Source of the DNA: Bdellovibrionales bacterium
GTDB taxonomy: Bacteria; Bdellovibrionota_C; UBA2361; RFPC01
DNA: 33,007 bases
Assembly: GCA_020434565.1 (NCBI GenBank)
Contig: JAGRAO010000009.1
Coordinates: 1-33,007 of the forward strand
Reading direction: 5' to 3'
Shown: positions 22,891-32,460 of the stretch, piece after piece
How positions within the stretch are numbered: the stretch's first letter is position 1
How the letters are laid out: each line of letters begins with the position of its first letter
Notes under the pieces: model-generated
Seen by the model: only the letters and a program-made list of their open reading frames with translations
What the model was told of the DNA's origin: nothing
Database searches by the model: none
Program-made: the position numbers and the translations under genes

Positions 22891-24342
22891 ATGCAAGGCC
22901 TTCTCGTTGCGGATTGGTCGACGTCTCACGATCCGCTGCTCCGGGCGGTTAACGCGCGTATGCAGCTCGTTCAAGCCGCGGGCAAAGCCCGAATGGCTGA
23001 TTTCAAAGCCGACAGCGGAAGAGCTTCGGTCCCGGCCGACAGAATCGTCGCGTTCCTGACCGAAGCCGACATCGAAGCAGGCTTCGATGGAAAACCGCTC
23101 ACTCGCTCGATCACGAGCCGCGTACAGGAGAAGTCAACACTTCTCTACGGTGGAGTGAGTATCGATGAGTTCAAGGGCAAGCGAGCCGAGCTCGCAATGT
23201 GCCACATCCTCCTGGGGCGCGCCCCGTCTCCGGAGGAGCAAGACTCGTTCGACCGGCAGGTTCACGAGCATCACGCTCCTGAGAATCTGCTCGCGCAGAT
23301 CAGCCTAATGGATCCGACTCAAGATCCCATGGCACTCCTCCAGGCACTCATCGCCCAGCTCCCTCACCCCGAGTTCACGACGTGGAATCGGGACGGGCTT
23401 AGCGATGATCTGTTTGCTCGGGCCGTCTATCTGGATGGCTTGAGTATCATCCGTCCGCAGATCGAGCTTCTCGCCGCCGTGCACCGGATGTGCATGGGCT
23501 GGGGACAGCCGGTCAGGGAGTGCCCCTCGGGTGACGACAACTTCGATCTCGGCAAAGTCTTCGTCTTTAAGCTCGGAATCTTCAACGATCCGAGCGATCG
23601 CGAAAAGTTCGAGCGCCTCGCTCTCTTCGTGAACGCCTGCCTCACTGGATGGCTGGCTCACGGTGAAGCGAACGCGGGATCTTTTGCGGCCTTCGTTGCC
23701 GCTGCAACGCAGACTCCTGCCAACCAGATCGGACTCGCCGGCTCAGCAGCGCTGTTCGGCAAACGCCACGGCCGCGCATCGACCGATGTGGCTGTTCAGT
23801 TCATCAACACCTACAACAGGGTGTTCGGAGGGAAACTCCCATCCGAAGAACAGTTCAGCCACTTCCTCGACGTGTTCCTGAACGGTGCCGAGAGGGAGGC
23901 GTGGGTTCCCGAATGGGTGACCAAGGGCAAACTCGCTGGCTTCGGTCACCGAGTGTACGAGCACGAGGACTCTCGTCTCCGTCTCTACGATCACCTGATC
24001 GAACAGTTCGCGCTCAGCGATGATCCTCTCATCACGATGGTCAACTGGGCCCGAAAGATGGTCCCAGAGAAGCTCGCTCACAAGCTCGCTTCGCGCTTCG
24101 CGAACACCGACAGCCTGCCGGCCTTTTTGGGCCTGCGGCTCGGGCTCTTTGGAGAGGACACCACAAACATCCTCGACGAGCACCCCGAGATCTTCGGCAC
24201 CATGACGGCGCTGTTCTACAGCACCCGAAACTGGGCCTACACCGTGGCGGCTTCGCTGTACAACCCGCGACTCATTCGTCCGCGAGCCATCGCTGACAAC
24301 ATTCCTGCTCCGCAGGATGAATTCGTGAACTCGTCGGCGTAA
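22891..24342 (+). CDS. Divergent citrate synthase family protein
   Basis: 483 residues. The three catalytic residues of citrate synthase are in place: His293 in FGKRHGRAS, His353 in AGFGHRVYEHEDSR, and Asp407 in ANTDS. The substrate-binding arginines are at STRNW (446) and RPRA. Compared with E. coli GltA, the segment LAHGEANAGS has Gly258 where an oxaloacetate-contacting His is usual, and an extra loop follows residue 420. It should condense acetyl-CoA with an oxaloacid or run the reverse lyase-type reaction, but substrate choice may differ. Its base composition is visibly more G+C-rich than its neighbours, with codon ends mostly G or C, suggesting acquisition by transfer. It stands alone between unrelated genes. 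The ribosome binding site is weak. Confidence 0.85.
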   Translation: MQGLLVADWSTSHDPLLRAVNARMQLVQAAGKARMADFKADSGRASVPADRIVAFLTEADIEAGFDGKPLTRSITSRVQEKSTLLYGGVSIDEFKGKRAELAMCHILLGRAPSPEEQDSFDRQVHEHHAPENLLAQISLMDPTQDPMALLQALIAQLPHPEFTTWNRDGLSDDLFARAVYLDGLSIIRPQIELLAAVHRMCMGWGQPVRECPSGDDNFDLGKVFVFKLGIFNDPSDREKFERLALFVNACLTGWLAHGEANAGSFAAFVAAATQTPANQIGLAGSAALFGKRHGRASTDVAVQFINTYNRVFGGKLPSEEQFSHFLDVFLNGAEREAWVPEWVTKGKLAGFGHRVYEHEDSRLRLYDHLIEQFALSDDPLITMVNWARKMVPEKLAHKLASRFANTDSLPAFLGLRLGLFGEDTTNILDEHPEIFGTMTALFYSTRNWAYTVAASLYNPRLIRPRAIADNIPAPQDEFVNSSA

Positions 24343-24598
24343 CGCCGTAGTAGCACTTTCCAGGCTTCTGTTCTCTGTGAGCCTCAGCTATTCCGCGCCA
24401 AGCCTTCTGGGCTTTGCACTCTTCCGGGGGATGGATGAATTCTTTTCGAACACTGAGGTTCAATGCGTAAGGTACGCCTGGCATCCTCCCCCACCGAGTC
24501 AATTAACTCCTGCGGGTATTTGGGGGATCCACCCTCTCTGAAACTTGGGACAGGGCTAAGAGAGTTTCTATGGCGACGTCTCTTCTTGCCTCTCATTC

Positions 24599-25822
24599 CT
24601 ACTCGATCTCATCGGCCGTTGCTGGCCCAGCGAGGTCGAAAGGTTCTTGTAAGAGTCGTGGAGAAATCTTCTCATGGAGACGAACTTCAACTTCTGAGCT
24701 CCACCAAAACCCGTCAAAACTCTCGGGTTTAATGGTTACGAAGTCGCCCCGATTATTCTGCGCTATCACCTCTAACGGCCAATCGAGAGAAGCCCCAACG
24801 AGTCTTCTTATGTCTATCGGCTGTTGCCCACGTTCCAGCTGGACAAAACTTACAGCGGCGAGGTCGGCCCCAGCAACTGACATAGAGCAGCTCCAAACGA
24901 TTGTTCCTGCATCGTTGATCGCACGGGACAAAAGCGGTTGGGGAGTAGAAACGCAACCAGGGATCACTGGAGTTATATCTTGAAGACCTGACGTCTTACT
25001 CCAGAAGTACGTTCTTTGTCTTGAGAAATCTTGTTCGTAAATGATGGCGTCTCCGGAATTATTGAGGCCCGTCACACGGGGAGATTTGAGGCCCGCAGGC
25101 AGATATCGAACCGTCAAGTCGTTGCTGTTGAGATCATAATACCAATTTCGATACTGGTCGTTCGTCTCTTGAGAGTAGCCCCTTCCCATCACGAAGCCGG
25201 AGTCATTGATCTGCGAGGCATGGCCGAGATGGTTGTCACCGAAAGCATCAACAAGTCCGATGGCAGAGGGCGCCGAGCTCACTGTACCAACCCATGGCTT
25301 GTAGGCCCACGCATCTACTCCGCCTACAAAGATTCCGTTATTGTTGATGCTGTTCATAGTTGGGTTCGACGCCGTACAATTTCCAAGATTTGCAAAGCCG
25401 GTGATGGTGTCTTGGGACCAATCATAATCTGAAAGATCCTTTCCGTAACACTCATTGACATACGGGACCGCAGCTCCAATTCCTGCGAGGAACTGGCCAT
25501 TCGGACTCATGACAATTGTTGAACCAGAAATCATAGAAGCTCGGGGAAAACTTTCAGAATCGATCTGTCTGAGGTGATAGCTTCGCTCAGAACCTTCAAG
25601 CCGTCCGTAAGCTCGAAGTCCATAAGAACCAGTGATAAGGATGCTTTTTTTCGTATTGTTCGCAAGCGAGACATTCGGTCGAGTTCCCTCGTACGGTATC
25701 ACGGTGGATTTGTACTTTCGAGAGAAGAGAATTCCGTCGGGTAGCTCAAACTGAGCAAACGCTTGTGGGATCGACAGACTTGAGAAGAGCAAGCCGACAG
25801 CGATAACTTTTGAATACCTCAT
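24599..25822 (-). CDS. Secreted HAF-like repeat protein
   Basis: 407 residues from the ATG at 25822, which has gaggtg six bases upstream on this strand; a GTG two codons earlier is less likely. A Sec signal peptide ends at IPQAFA. The mature protein has at least five units of the pattern INxxGxxxG: MNSINNNGIFVGG, SQINDSGFVMG, TGLNNSGDAII, RAINDAGTIVW and AQNNRGDFVT. These resemble the extracellular HAF repeats of secreted beta-propeller-like proteins. Four or so Cys residues could form disulfides. The function is unknown; an exported structural or carbohydrate-related protein is possible. It lies convergent with the citrate synthase gene. Confidence 0.7.
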   Translation of the reverse strand: MRYSKVIAVGLLFSSLSIPQAFAQFELPDGILFSRKYKSTVIPYEGTRPNVSLANNTKKSILITGSYGLRAYGRLEGSERSYHLRQIDSESFPRASMISGSTIVMSPNGQFLAGIGAAVPYVNECYGKDLSDYDWSQDTITGFANLGNCTASNPTMNSINNNGIFVGGVDAWAYKPWVGTVSSAPSAIGLVDAFGDNHLGHASQINDSGFVMGRGYSQETNDQYRNWYYDLNSNDLTVRYLPAGLKSPRVTGLNNSGDAIIYEQDFSRQRTYFWSKTSGLQDITPVIPGCVSTPQPLLSRAINDAGTIVWSCSMSVAGADLAAVSFVQLERGQQPIDIRRLVGASLDWPLEVIAQNNRGDFVTIKPESFDGFWWSSEVEVRLHEKISPRLLQEPFDLAGPATADEIE

Positions 25823-26313
25823 CAACACACCTCAAAGAACAGAACCACGCACCCTCTAGAGCCGACCTGGGTGCAAAGCACGTGCCCGGCGTGGGAATCG
25901 GTGGGGGCATGACTGGGAACCAGAGCGAACTGAAAAGCATAATTGCACCGCAAAGAGATAGAAAGGCACTCTCAAATATCAAGCATTCTGAAGTTGTTAG
26001 AGTTACTCACTCAAGATATCGCTCTACAATTATCGCTTGATAGAACGGTAAATACACCACTCCTCGAAGAATCAAATGAGTACGTGAATACGAAAGAATC
26101 TTAGGTCGACTTGCCAGGTTTACACAACGAAAAGCCCGTCCAATTTCCTGCAGCAAACTTCCGGTTTCTGCGCCGACCGAAGACTTCGTGATTCTCTCTC
26201 AGACTGGCTCGACCCATTAGGAATACTTAGACTTTCAGCCCCCCAAGTCCCATATGACTATCGCTTCAGTTTGAAGTACTATCGCCGTCAAGCTTTTGAG
26301 GAAAGGAAGTACC
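25823..26313. other. Intergenic stretch between divergent genes
   Basis: About 490 bases holding the promoter of the secreted repeat protein (minus) and that of the small acidic protein (plus). I see no strong hairpin, repeat or RNA gene. The right end carries the ribosome binding site aggaaaggaag. Short open frames here have poor codon patterns and are rejected. Confidence 0.4.
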
Positions 26314-26625
26314 ATGTTTGACGCTCGAGAAGCTGCCAAGATCGCCAGAGAAGCCGAGTTGCCAGAGGACACACTTGATGATCTTGATGCAGTAGAGATG
26401 GGTAATCCGTTAGCAATTGAGGCCCGGATTGATGCAAAGTTAAAGGCCGCGGCTGAAAGGGGGGAGTCGGGTTGCTATCTTGAATGGCACGAACTTGGCG
26501 ACGATCCCGATTCGATCATGGACAAATATCGAAAGAACGGCTGGAATGTAGACTACATCGATAAGGCAGATTCTTGGCTCTTCCAGGCTCCGCGAGAAGA
26601 CGAAGGTTGCGCCGATGCTTGGTAG
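26314..26625 (+). CDS. Small acidic cytosolic protein of unknown function
   Basis: 103 residues. The ATG at 26314 follows the strong site aggaaaggaag; an upstream start at 26296 lies before this site and is rejected. The N-terminus (MFDAREAAKIAREAELPEDT) is helical and acidic. The C-terminal part has HELGDDPDSIMDKYRKNGWN and WLFQAP, with aromatic residues typical of a small folded domain. There is no signal peptide or membrane helix. A family is not recognised. Confidence 0.65.
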   Translation: MFDAREAAKIAREAELPEDTLDDLDAVEMGNPLAIEARIDAKLKAAAERGESGCYLEWHELGDDPDSIMDKYRKNGWNVDYIDKADSWLFQAPREDEGCADAW

Positions 26626-26762
26626 CAACAGCTTTCACACGTGAATCCACAAGGACGCAGCGATTGCGATCGCCCTTAGCACCCACAAACGCCCTTCATT
26701 TGGCTCAACGGCTGTTTCCGTTATAGGAGCACAGTGGAGTTCTCGTTCGATGAGCGAGACGA

Positions 26763-26789
26763 GGGGTCATCCTTCGATGTGATGACCCC
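26763..26789. terminator. Perfect hairpin between convergent genes
   Basis: GGGGTCATC (26763-26771) and GATGACCCC (26781-26789) form a 9-bp stem with a 9-base loop. It lies 11 bases beyond the stop of the minus-strand secreted protein and about 140 beyond the plus-strand gene. Neither side has a U-tract. Confidence 0.5.
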
Positions 26790-26799
26790 CCAAGAGAAT

Positions 26800-27267
26800 C
26801 TAGAATTGTGCTGAATATTCGATGTTACATCCAATATAATCGACACCTACGATATTCTCAGCCAAGAGATAAAGAGCTTCTGGAAATCCCGGTGCTATCC
26901 TTTTGTGAGGATTCGTTGATGCTCCTTGCTGGGTCACCGGACCCTTAAGTCCCGACACGAGAAGCCGGGTATGTCCGATTTCGAAGAGTCCAGTCGCGAT
27001 ATCAAACTTTCCTTTGAGCGTCACCTCAACGGGAAAACCACTGAGTTCACCAATTACTTGATTGTTCGCCTCCCAGAAAATTGAGTTGACACGGGTCAAT
27101 GTCACCTCCTCGTGAAGACTCCCAAGGTCTGAGCTACACGATATCTCAGCGGTAACCGAAGAGAGGCGTTGTGGAGTACACAGATCGCCACTCGAGGTCT
27201 GTGCTTGAGCTGTCGAGACAACTCCTGTAAGAGCTACTGAAGCCATCCAATAAACTATCTTTTTCAT
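26800..27267 (-). CDS. Small secreted protein of unknown function
   Basis: 155 residues from the ATG at 27267, with ggagga eight bases upstream on this strand. A longer reading to 27288 would lose that site. The signal peptide (MKKIVYWMASVALTGVVSTA) is cleaved at about AQA. The mature protein begins QTSSGDL, has a few Cys residues and alternating polar/hydrophobic strands (EVTLTRVNSIFWEA, EVTLKGKFDIATGLF), suggesting a small beta-rich domain. It lies downstream of the Pro-rich protein gene and ankyrin gene on the same strand, but a 140-base gap separates it, so operon membership is uncertain. No family is recognised. Confidence 0.65.
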   Translation of the reverse strand: MKKIVYWMASVALTGVVSTAQAQTSSGDLCTPQRLSSVTAEISCSSDLGSLHEEVTLTRVNSIFWEANNQVIGELSGFPVEVTLKGKFDIATGLFEIGHTRLLVSGLKGPVTQQGASTNPHKRIAPGFPEALYLLAENIVGVDYIGCNIEYSAQF

Positions 27268-27407
27268 ATGACTATCCTCCGTCATCAAAATGTAAAATTT
27301 TTACATGCATGAATTGCGCCACAAGAGATCGTGAAGAAAACGGTAACGGGAGTTTCACTAGGAAATTTGCGTAGATCTCAAGGCCAAAACACTTAACGCA
27401 TCGAGAA

Positions 27408-27644
27408 TTAGGGTCTCTCTCGTTCTCTTTGAGGCGCCTTGGGCAGCTGACACGTCGAAAAATCATCGTCATCACCAGGCTTTTTGAGCGGACAAGGCTC
27501 AGTTCCAGGTTCAGGCGGGGTAAAGGGGGTTCCAGGATCAGTCTCACGCTCGGGCGGAGCCGCAGGAGGCGCATCCGGCTTTGATGGAGGAGCATCCGTT
27601 TCCGTCTCTGTTTCTGAGGGCGAAGATATCGTCTCTGGCATCAT
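27408..27644 (-). CDS. Small Pro/Glu-rich protein next to the ankyrin gene
   Basis: 78 residues. AAGGAG lies six bases before the ATG at 27644, and the gene begins 24 bases after the ankyrin stop, so it is probably co-transcribed. The sequence is low complexity: runs such as ETETETDAPPSKPDAPPAAP and PPEPGTEPCP, then an acidic GDDDD patch and a basic end (RERERP). It is expected to be disordered, with two Cys. There is no signal peptide. It could be a secretion chaperone, immunity-type partner or stalk-like peptide; nothing identifies it. Low complexity lowers the confidence that it is translated, but the ribosome binding site is strong. Confidence 0.55.
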   Translation of the reverse strand: MMPETISSPSETETETDAPPSKPDAPPAAPPERETDPGTPFTPPEPGTEPCPLKKPGDDDDFSTCQLPKAPQRERERP

Positions 27645-27668
27645 ACTCTGCTCCTTGCATTCTCAGGA

Positions 27669-30600
27669 TTAGGTTCGGTCCTCTTTCTCATTTCGGTGGA
27701 GCAAGAGAAGATCGCTTTGCTGACGAATCCCCGTATTAAAAAATTCCCATGCTGCACGGTGAGCTGGCGAGCGATCTGCATTGATCCCCTTTGTATCGGC
27801 GTAATGCTGGAGGACGGCGATTACTTCTGGGGTAACTCGGAGTCGTAGATGCTCGGTAAAGGGTATGCAAGCTGGACTGACAAACGCAAGGTCCGGGACT
27901 CCACCGAGATAATCACTTCCGAGCTTTTCACACTCTCTCGTTCTTCGCGAGAGAAAGTCAACGATCGATTGGAAACCAGAGGAATAGGCCCCACCAATAA
28001 AGAGCGGCTTTTCCGGGTCGGTCTCATAATCCCAAGCGTTGTGCCTTCGAGTCGCAAATTTCCACTCGGAGTATAGTTCTTCAAGTCCACGAAGTTGTCG
28101 GAGAAGAATATTTAAAGACTCGGCTCTCCCATCATCAAAAATATGGACATCAAAGATCGGCCGGAAACGTTCTTCGATGACTTGAGCCGTAAGGTGCTCA
28201 AGCGGCGCATCATGCCCGGCTCCTTCTTCGCAAAAATAAGCCGGATACTTCAAAAGATTTCGACCAAAGACTGGCGAGGAATTTCGAATAACAAGTGTGC
28301 CAAGTTCGGGGAGACGCACTGCTCGCATCCCTCTTCGATAGAGCGTTTGTAACTCACTATCGACAGATATTCGAACCGCCGTGTCAGAGAGATAGTCTAC
28401 AAAGCGCCCTCTTACACGACCGGGCTCCAGCGAAAATCCAGCTCCGAACACATCCTCTGCTTCACTTGGGGCGGTTCTTTCGAATCCAAAATCCTCGAGC
28501 AGCGACGGAGCCTCGATATAGACTCCTCCTTCGGCGCGCGGAAATCGCAGGCCCTGAACATCGTACCGCCACCGCTTAAAGCTAAACGTTTCAATACCTA
28601 CTTGCTGCCAAACAAAAAGCTCCTCTCGCGTAACTTTGGGGCGCCCCCTTATATGCCAGCGATATGGGCTCGTTATTGCAAGAGCAAAGACCTCGAAATC
28701 CTGGTCAGTCAGACTTGGATCACTCAAGAGAGCGAGGAGCTCCGAGCCGTACGGATGTGCTTCGTAGTGGATCGATTCATCAGAGTCAGCATAGAGGTCG
28801 ATTGCACTCACAAGACCTTGTCTGAGGGGACTCAGTTCAGGCCCAAAGAGATGCGGGACAAGAGAGAGAAACGCCAAAGGTGTCGACTTGTTGAGATCAT
28901 GGGTACCAGCAAAATAGGACTCAAGAGTGAGAAGGACCAAACGGAGCTCCACTTTTTCTTGGAGTGAATTGTATACGGTATCATGTAGGTACCGCTCCTG
29001 CTCTACTTTGGTGTCGAGACGCTCGAGAAGTTCAGCAACTCGGGTCGCAACCTCTCGGAATCCTGCAAACCGAATGGAACCCTTCTCCGGAACTTCGTAA
29101 ACCCGGCCTTGAAACGCCCGCGGAAGAGGAGCGCCACGCTCAGTAAGTCGCGCAAGACTGAGCGGAAGCCCGGCTTTGAGCGCCAACTTCACAAAGTTCG
29201 CCGTGCCAGAGAAACCGGCACCGTTATCAACCAAGACATCTATGATATCTGGTTCGTCGTATTCGGAATATCTCAGGAAGTGCTCGAGCGGGGTTCTTTC
29301 GCGGGAATCCTTTGCCTCGCATTTGAGGCCTGCTTCAATCAGAAACTCCACAAGATCAGGGTCGCCCAATTCTACAGCAAAGTGAATCGGAGTCGTGCGT
29401 AACTGAGGGGATTGTTGGAGCGCTCGATCTTTCTCTATCGGGGCGGCCAACTGGAGAAAACGCACTGCCTCACCTGACTGCAACCTCGTTGCTTCGACAT
29501 GGATTGGCACACCGAGCTTCACACCGCTCTTTACGATCTCCAGCTCAAAATTCGGCCGATTCATGAGATAAAAGATAATCGGTTCACCATTAATAGGTTG
29601 CTCAAGCAGTGATTTGAGAAACGCGTGACTGAGGGAAGGAATGTGAGCTCGCAAGGTCTCTACAAATTTTAAGACCCGTTTGCCGGTAGGGTCACCCTCC
29701 TCATCGCGAGCAATGTATCGCGCCAAGCTCGAACGCCACACAGAACTTAAGCCCCGAACCTTCTCATCTCCCTCTGGAGCCTTCGAATAGAGAGAACTCA
29801 GATCTCTCCGAATATCACTCGGAGAACTCTCTGCAAGTGTATTTGCAACGAGAGCAGCAATCTGAGGTCGAGTGAGATCTGTTGACTTGTTTCGAACTTC
29901 AGAGGCAATCAGTACCCGAGCAAGAGAAAAGCTCTTGCTTTCGAGAGCATCAGTAAGAGCACTAATCCCATACTGATCCGGAAGAGATGGCGAGACCCCA
30001 GCCGAAAGGAGAGCTCCGACGTGTGGCCGAACGTTCTCTTCCCTCACTCGATACCGCCCTAGTATTCGAAAAGCATTTTCTTCGTCATTATTCACACTGT
30101 TCGGTTCAGCGCAGATTTTCAGGACTAAGCGAAGTTTTCGATAATCCACAAACCTCGCCGCAAGATGAACAGGTCTGTATCCACTGAGGTGATCAAAAGG
30201 CCCTGAGCTCCCTTCAGCAACAGGCCGATCGAAGTCAGCCCCAAGCTCAATGAGGGCATTGAGCACGCTCTTTGAAAAGGAGTACCGAAGGGCGTGATGG
30301 ACAAGTGATGCGCCATGAACTTCGGTCTGATCGACAATTTTTCGCTTCAATTCGAGAGAGAGAACAGGATCGTCGATGAGCTCTTGAAGGAAGGGCCGAA
30401 TCGAACGCGATTCTCTATTCTCTAAGAACAGACTAAGCCGCTGTCTGTAAAGTTCTTCTCGGCTAGCGCTTTGTTGTGAAACAGCATAGGAGGAGAGGTC
30501 CCCTATCCGGTGTTGTGATTGGAATCCCTCCGGGGGCAATGACGAAGCGTCTCGCTTTTCAACATCCATGAGCTGATCGCTGTCCTCTCTCTCCAGACTC

Positions 30601-30701
30601 AAAACTTCACAAGGGCTGGATGAGGTGCCCAGTACTATACCGTCGTTTCGAGACGGAGCCAATTTTAAGAGGGTAAAGACTCCGCCCAAAAAGCCAACCA
30701 T
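27669..30701 (-). CDS. Large ankyrin-repeat protein
   Basis: 1010 residues. Ankyrin-type helix pairs are clear near 130-215 (LVHHALRYSFSKSVLNALIE, PVHLAARFVDYRKLRLVLKI), 255-290 (YGISALTDALESKSFSLARV) and 435-510 (TPIHFAVELGDPDLVEFLIE, TPLEHFLRYSEYDEPDIIDV). The remainder is helical and shows no enzyme motif I recognise. There is no cleavable signal peptide; the first 15 residues (MVGFLGGVFTLLKL) are mildly hydrophobic. Large ankyrin proteins are common as type III or IV effectors of host-associated bacteria, and a type III apparatus is encoded in this window, but that link is inference. The start has only a distant GGGAG. Two small genes follow on the same strand. Confidence 0.82.
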   Translation of the reverse strand: MVGFLGGVFTLLKLAPSRNDGIVLGTSSSPCEVLSLEREDSDQLMDVEKRDASSLPPEGFQSQHRIGDLSSYAVSQQSASREELYRQRLSLFLENRESRSIRPFLQELIDDPVLSLELKRKIVDQTEVHGASLVHHALRYSFSKSVLNALIELGADFDRPVAEGSSGPFDHLSGYRPVHLAARFVDYRKLRLVLKICAEPNSVNNDEENAFRILGRYRVREENVRPHVGALLSAGVSPSLPDQYGISALTDALESKSFSLARVLIASEVRNKSTDLTRPQIAALVANTLAESSPSDIRRDLSSLYSKAPEGDEKVRGLSSVWRSSLARYIARDEEGDPTGKRVLKFVETLRAHIPSLSHAFLKSLLEQPINGEPIIFYLMNRPNFELEIVKSGVKLGVPIHVEATRLQSGEAVRFLQLAAPIEKDRALQQSPQLRTTPIHFAVELGDPDLVEFLIEAGLKCEAKDSRERTPLEHFLRYSEYDEPDIIDVLVDNGAGFSGTANFVKLALKAGLPLSLARLTERGAPLPRAFQGRVYEVPEKGSIRFAGFREVATRVAELLERLDTKVEQERYLHDTVYNSLQEKVELRLVLLTLESYFAGTHDLNKSTPLAFLSLVPHLFGPELSPLRQGLVSAIDLYADSDESIHYEAHPYGSELLALLSDPSLTDQDFEVFALAITSPYRWHIRGRPKVTREELFVWQQVGIETFSFKRWRYDVQGLRFPRAEGGVYIEAPSLLEDFGFERTAPSEAEDVFGAGFSLEPGRVRGRFVDYLSDTAVRISVDSELQTLYRRGMRAVRLPELGTLVIRNSSPVFGRNLLKYPAYFCEEGAGHDAPLEHLTAQVIEERFRPIFDVHIFDDGRAESLNILLRQLRGLEELYSEWKFATRRHNAWDYETDPEKPLFIGGAYSSGFQSIVDFLSRRTRECEKLGSDYLGGVPDLAFVSPACIPFTEHLRLRVTPEVIAVLQHYADTKGINADRSPAHRAAWEFFNTGIRQQSDLLLLHRNEKEDRT

Positions 30702-30921
30702 TTTAGATGGTTAAAGCTCCCCTACTCCCTCACGAGAGTTTCACACAGAGAGGAAGGCGCGCGCTTCAGGGAGAGTCGCCTTTTCCACGAGATCACTCAG
30801 AGTAAGTCTCACTATTCGCTCAACCGCTCTCGCCCTCAGATTTCTTTGCTCGTCGAAACTGGACTTCGTCCGAGCAACTTTCCCCTACTGCGCACAGCGG
30901 CATTCAACTAAGTTTCTTCTG

Positions 30922-31434
30922 ATGCAAAAAATGTTGCGCCTTTCCAATGCCTTTCTTGTCGCTGTTTTAATTCCAAATCTGTGGGCAGTGATATCTCCCT
31001 ATGAAAACTGGCCTTTTACTTGCGCTCCAATGTTTGCTCACTATGTTGATGAGAGCACTCCTCGATATCGGTTCGCCTTTCAGGTTCAGTTTGAAGACGG
31101 TTCCAGAGACGAAGTTGGATACTATTCAGCTGGGCTCAATTGGTCGTTGATGCGCTATTTCTTTAAATGGGTGTATGGAGCAACACCCTCCGGCGGGGTC
31201 TTTGCACTCTATCCAAGTGATACTCAAGAAAATTTTGAAAATCGATTGAGTACCTTTTTCTCGGCGTTTGTCTCTGCACTTTCAGAACGCATCGCTCCGA
31301 AAAAGCCAATCAAGCTCACACTTCATGCAATTCGTTTAGATCGCGAGAACAACGACTCTGACTCTCACAAGGTGGGCGTATTTGATATTGAAAGCGGGAG
31401 ATTTCACCTCACATGGAAGAACGAAGCAGCTTGA
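30922..31434 (+). CDS. Membrane-anchored partner of the HTTM protein
   Basis: 170 residues. One N-terminal hydrophobic segment (LSNAFLVAVLIPNLWAVI) anchors the protein; a Trp/Pro-rich stretch (YENWPFTCAPMFAHYV) follows, then a polar domain ending LTWKNEAA. Short anchored proteins with a W-P-F-x-x-A-P-M-F motif commonly precede HTTM-domain genes, and this one overlaps the next gene by 22 bases, so the two are probably co-translated. The biochemical role is not known. The ribosome binding site is weak. Confidence 0.68.
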   Translation: MQKMLRLSNAFLVAVLIPNLWAVISPYENWPFTCAPMFAHYVDESTPRYRFAFQVQFEDGSRDEVGYYSAGLNWSLMRYFFKWVYGATPSGGVFALYPSDTQENFENRLSTFFSAFVSALSERIAPKKPIKLTLHAIRLDRENNDSDSHKVGVFDIESGRFHLTWKNEAA

Positions 31435-32450
31435 ACATACCGCTGCAGCGGCAGGCTCTCCACGCATGGCATACCTTTTGGCATTCTCCAATATCGCCAA
31501 TTCCACTTGGCTTGCTTCGAATATTGTTGGTCGGTTATCTCGGAACGACACTGCCTCATCGGTTTCTCGTCTACCACTGGTCACTCGAGATTCCAAAGGC
31601 CTTTTATGCTCCAGGCATGGTGCTGGAGAGATTTCTCTGGCCCTTTCCTCTCACCGAAGGTTCGTTTCTCTTTTTTTCTGCCTTGATGCACATACTTGTT
31701 TTCATGGCGGGAGCAGGGCTCTTTACCCGATTGAGCATGACTCTCTTCTCTGTTGGTTACTGGTACCTCGCTGCAATAGATTCAGCTTGGGGATGGCATG
31801 ATCACGGCCCAAGCCTTGTCGTACAGGTACTGGTCGTACTCTCTCTCAGTCCTGGCGTGAATTGTCTTTCGCTTGATCAATTGCTGAAACACTTACGAGC
31901 GCGTTCTCAATCGACACGAGCTTCGCTTTTTCAACCTGTACCTCGGTGGGGTTTTCAACTCATTCTCGTACTTTTGAGTCTCTTCTATTTCACCTCTGGA
32001 TTTTCAAAACTCCGCTATGGGGGACTCGAATGGATGAACGGAAAAACCCTTCAATTCTACCTCGAAGGAAAGAGCAACTCTCGGCATATGCAGCAATACG
32101 GAAGCTCACCAGAGGTGCCTGAAGGAGAAAAGTGGAAAGATGGCTTTGGATTGCAGTACTACATTTATGGCGCTAATCCCTCCCCTCTTGCGAAGCGCAT
32201 AGCTGAGAGTCCTCTTGCGTGCTCAATGTTTGCCATCGGGACAATCATCTTTGAGCTGGGATTTATTATTGTCCTCTTTGGAGGAACACTTCGCCCCTTG
32301 TTGCTTTTCGGTGGGTTAGTGTTTCACGCTTCAGTATATTTTCTTATGCACATCTCGTTTATGCCGTGGATGGTGATTGAATTTTCGTATCTCGCGTGGG
32401 AATTTTTTCGGCATTTTCAGGATAAACCTGTGACCAAACCATGCTTATAG
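31413..32450 (+). CDS. HTTM-domain integral membrane protein
   Basis: 345 residues with about eight hydrophobic segments. It begins with a cytosolic stretch and PIPLGLLRILLVGYLGTTLP, typical of the HTTM (horizontally transferred transmembrane) domain shared with vitamin K-dependent gamma-carboxylase. A short loop with HDHGP is present around residue 130, and GFSKLRYGGLEWMNGKTLQF follows a later helix. The lumenal beta-sandwich of true gamma-carboxylase is absent. Start ATG has ggag 13 bases upstream. It forms a cassette with the genes either side. The substrate is unknown. Confidence 0.8.
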   Translation: MEERSSLNIPLQRQALHAWHTFWHSPISPIPLGLLRILLVGYLGTTLPHRFLVYHWSLEIPKAFYAPGMVLERFLWPFPLTEGSFLFFSALMHILVFMAGAGLFTRLSMTLFSVGYWYLAAIDSAWGWHDHGPSLVVQVLVVLSLSPGVNCLSLDQLLKHLRARSQSTRASLFQPVPRWGFQLILVLLSLFYFTSGFSKLRYGGLEWMNGKTLQFYLEGKSNSRHMQQYGSSPEVPEGEKWKDGFGLQYYIYGANPSPLAKRIAESPLACSMFAIGTIIFELGFIIVLFGGTLRPLLLFGGLVFHASVYFLMHISFMPWMVIEFSYLAWEFFRHFQDKPVTKPCL

Positions 32451-32460
32451 CAGAACTCAT

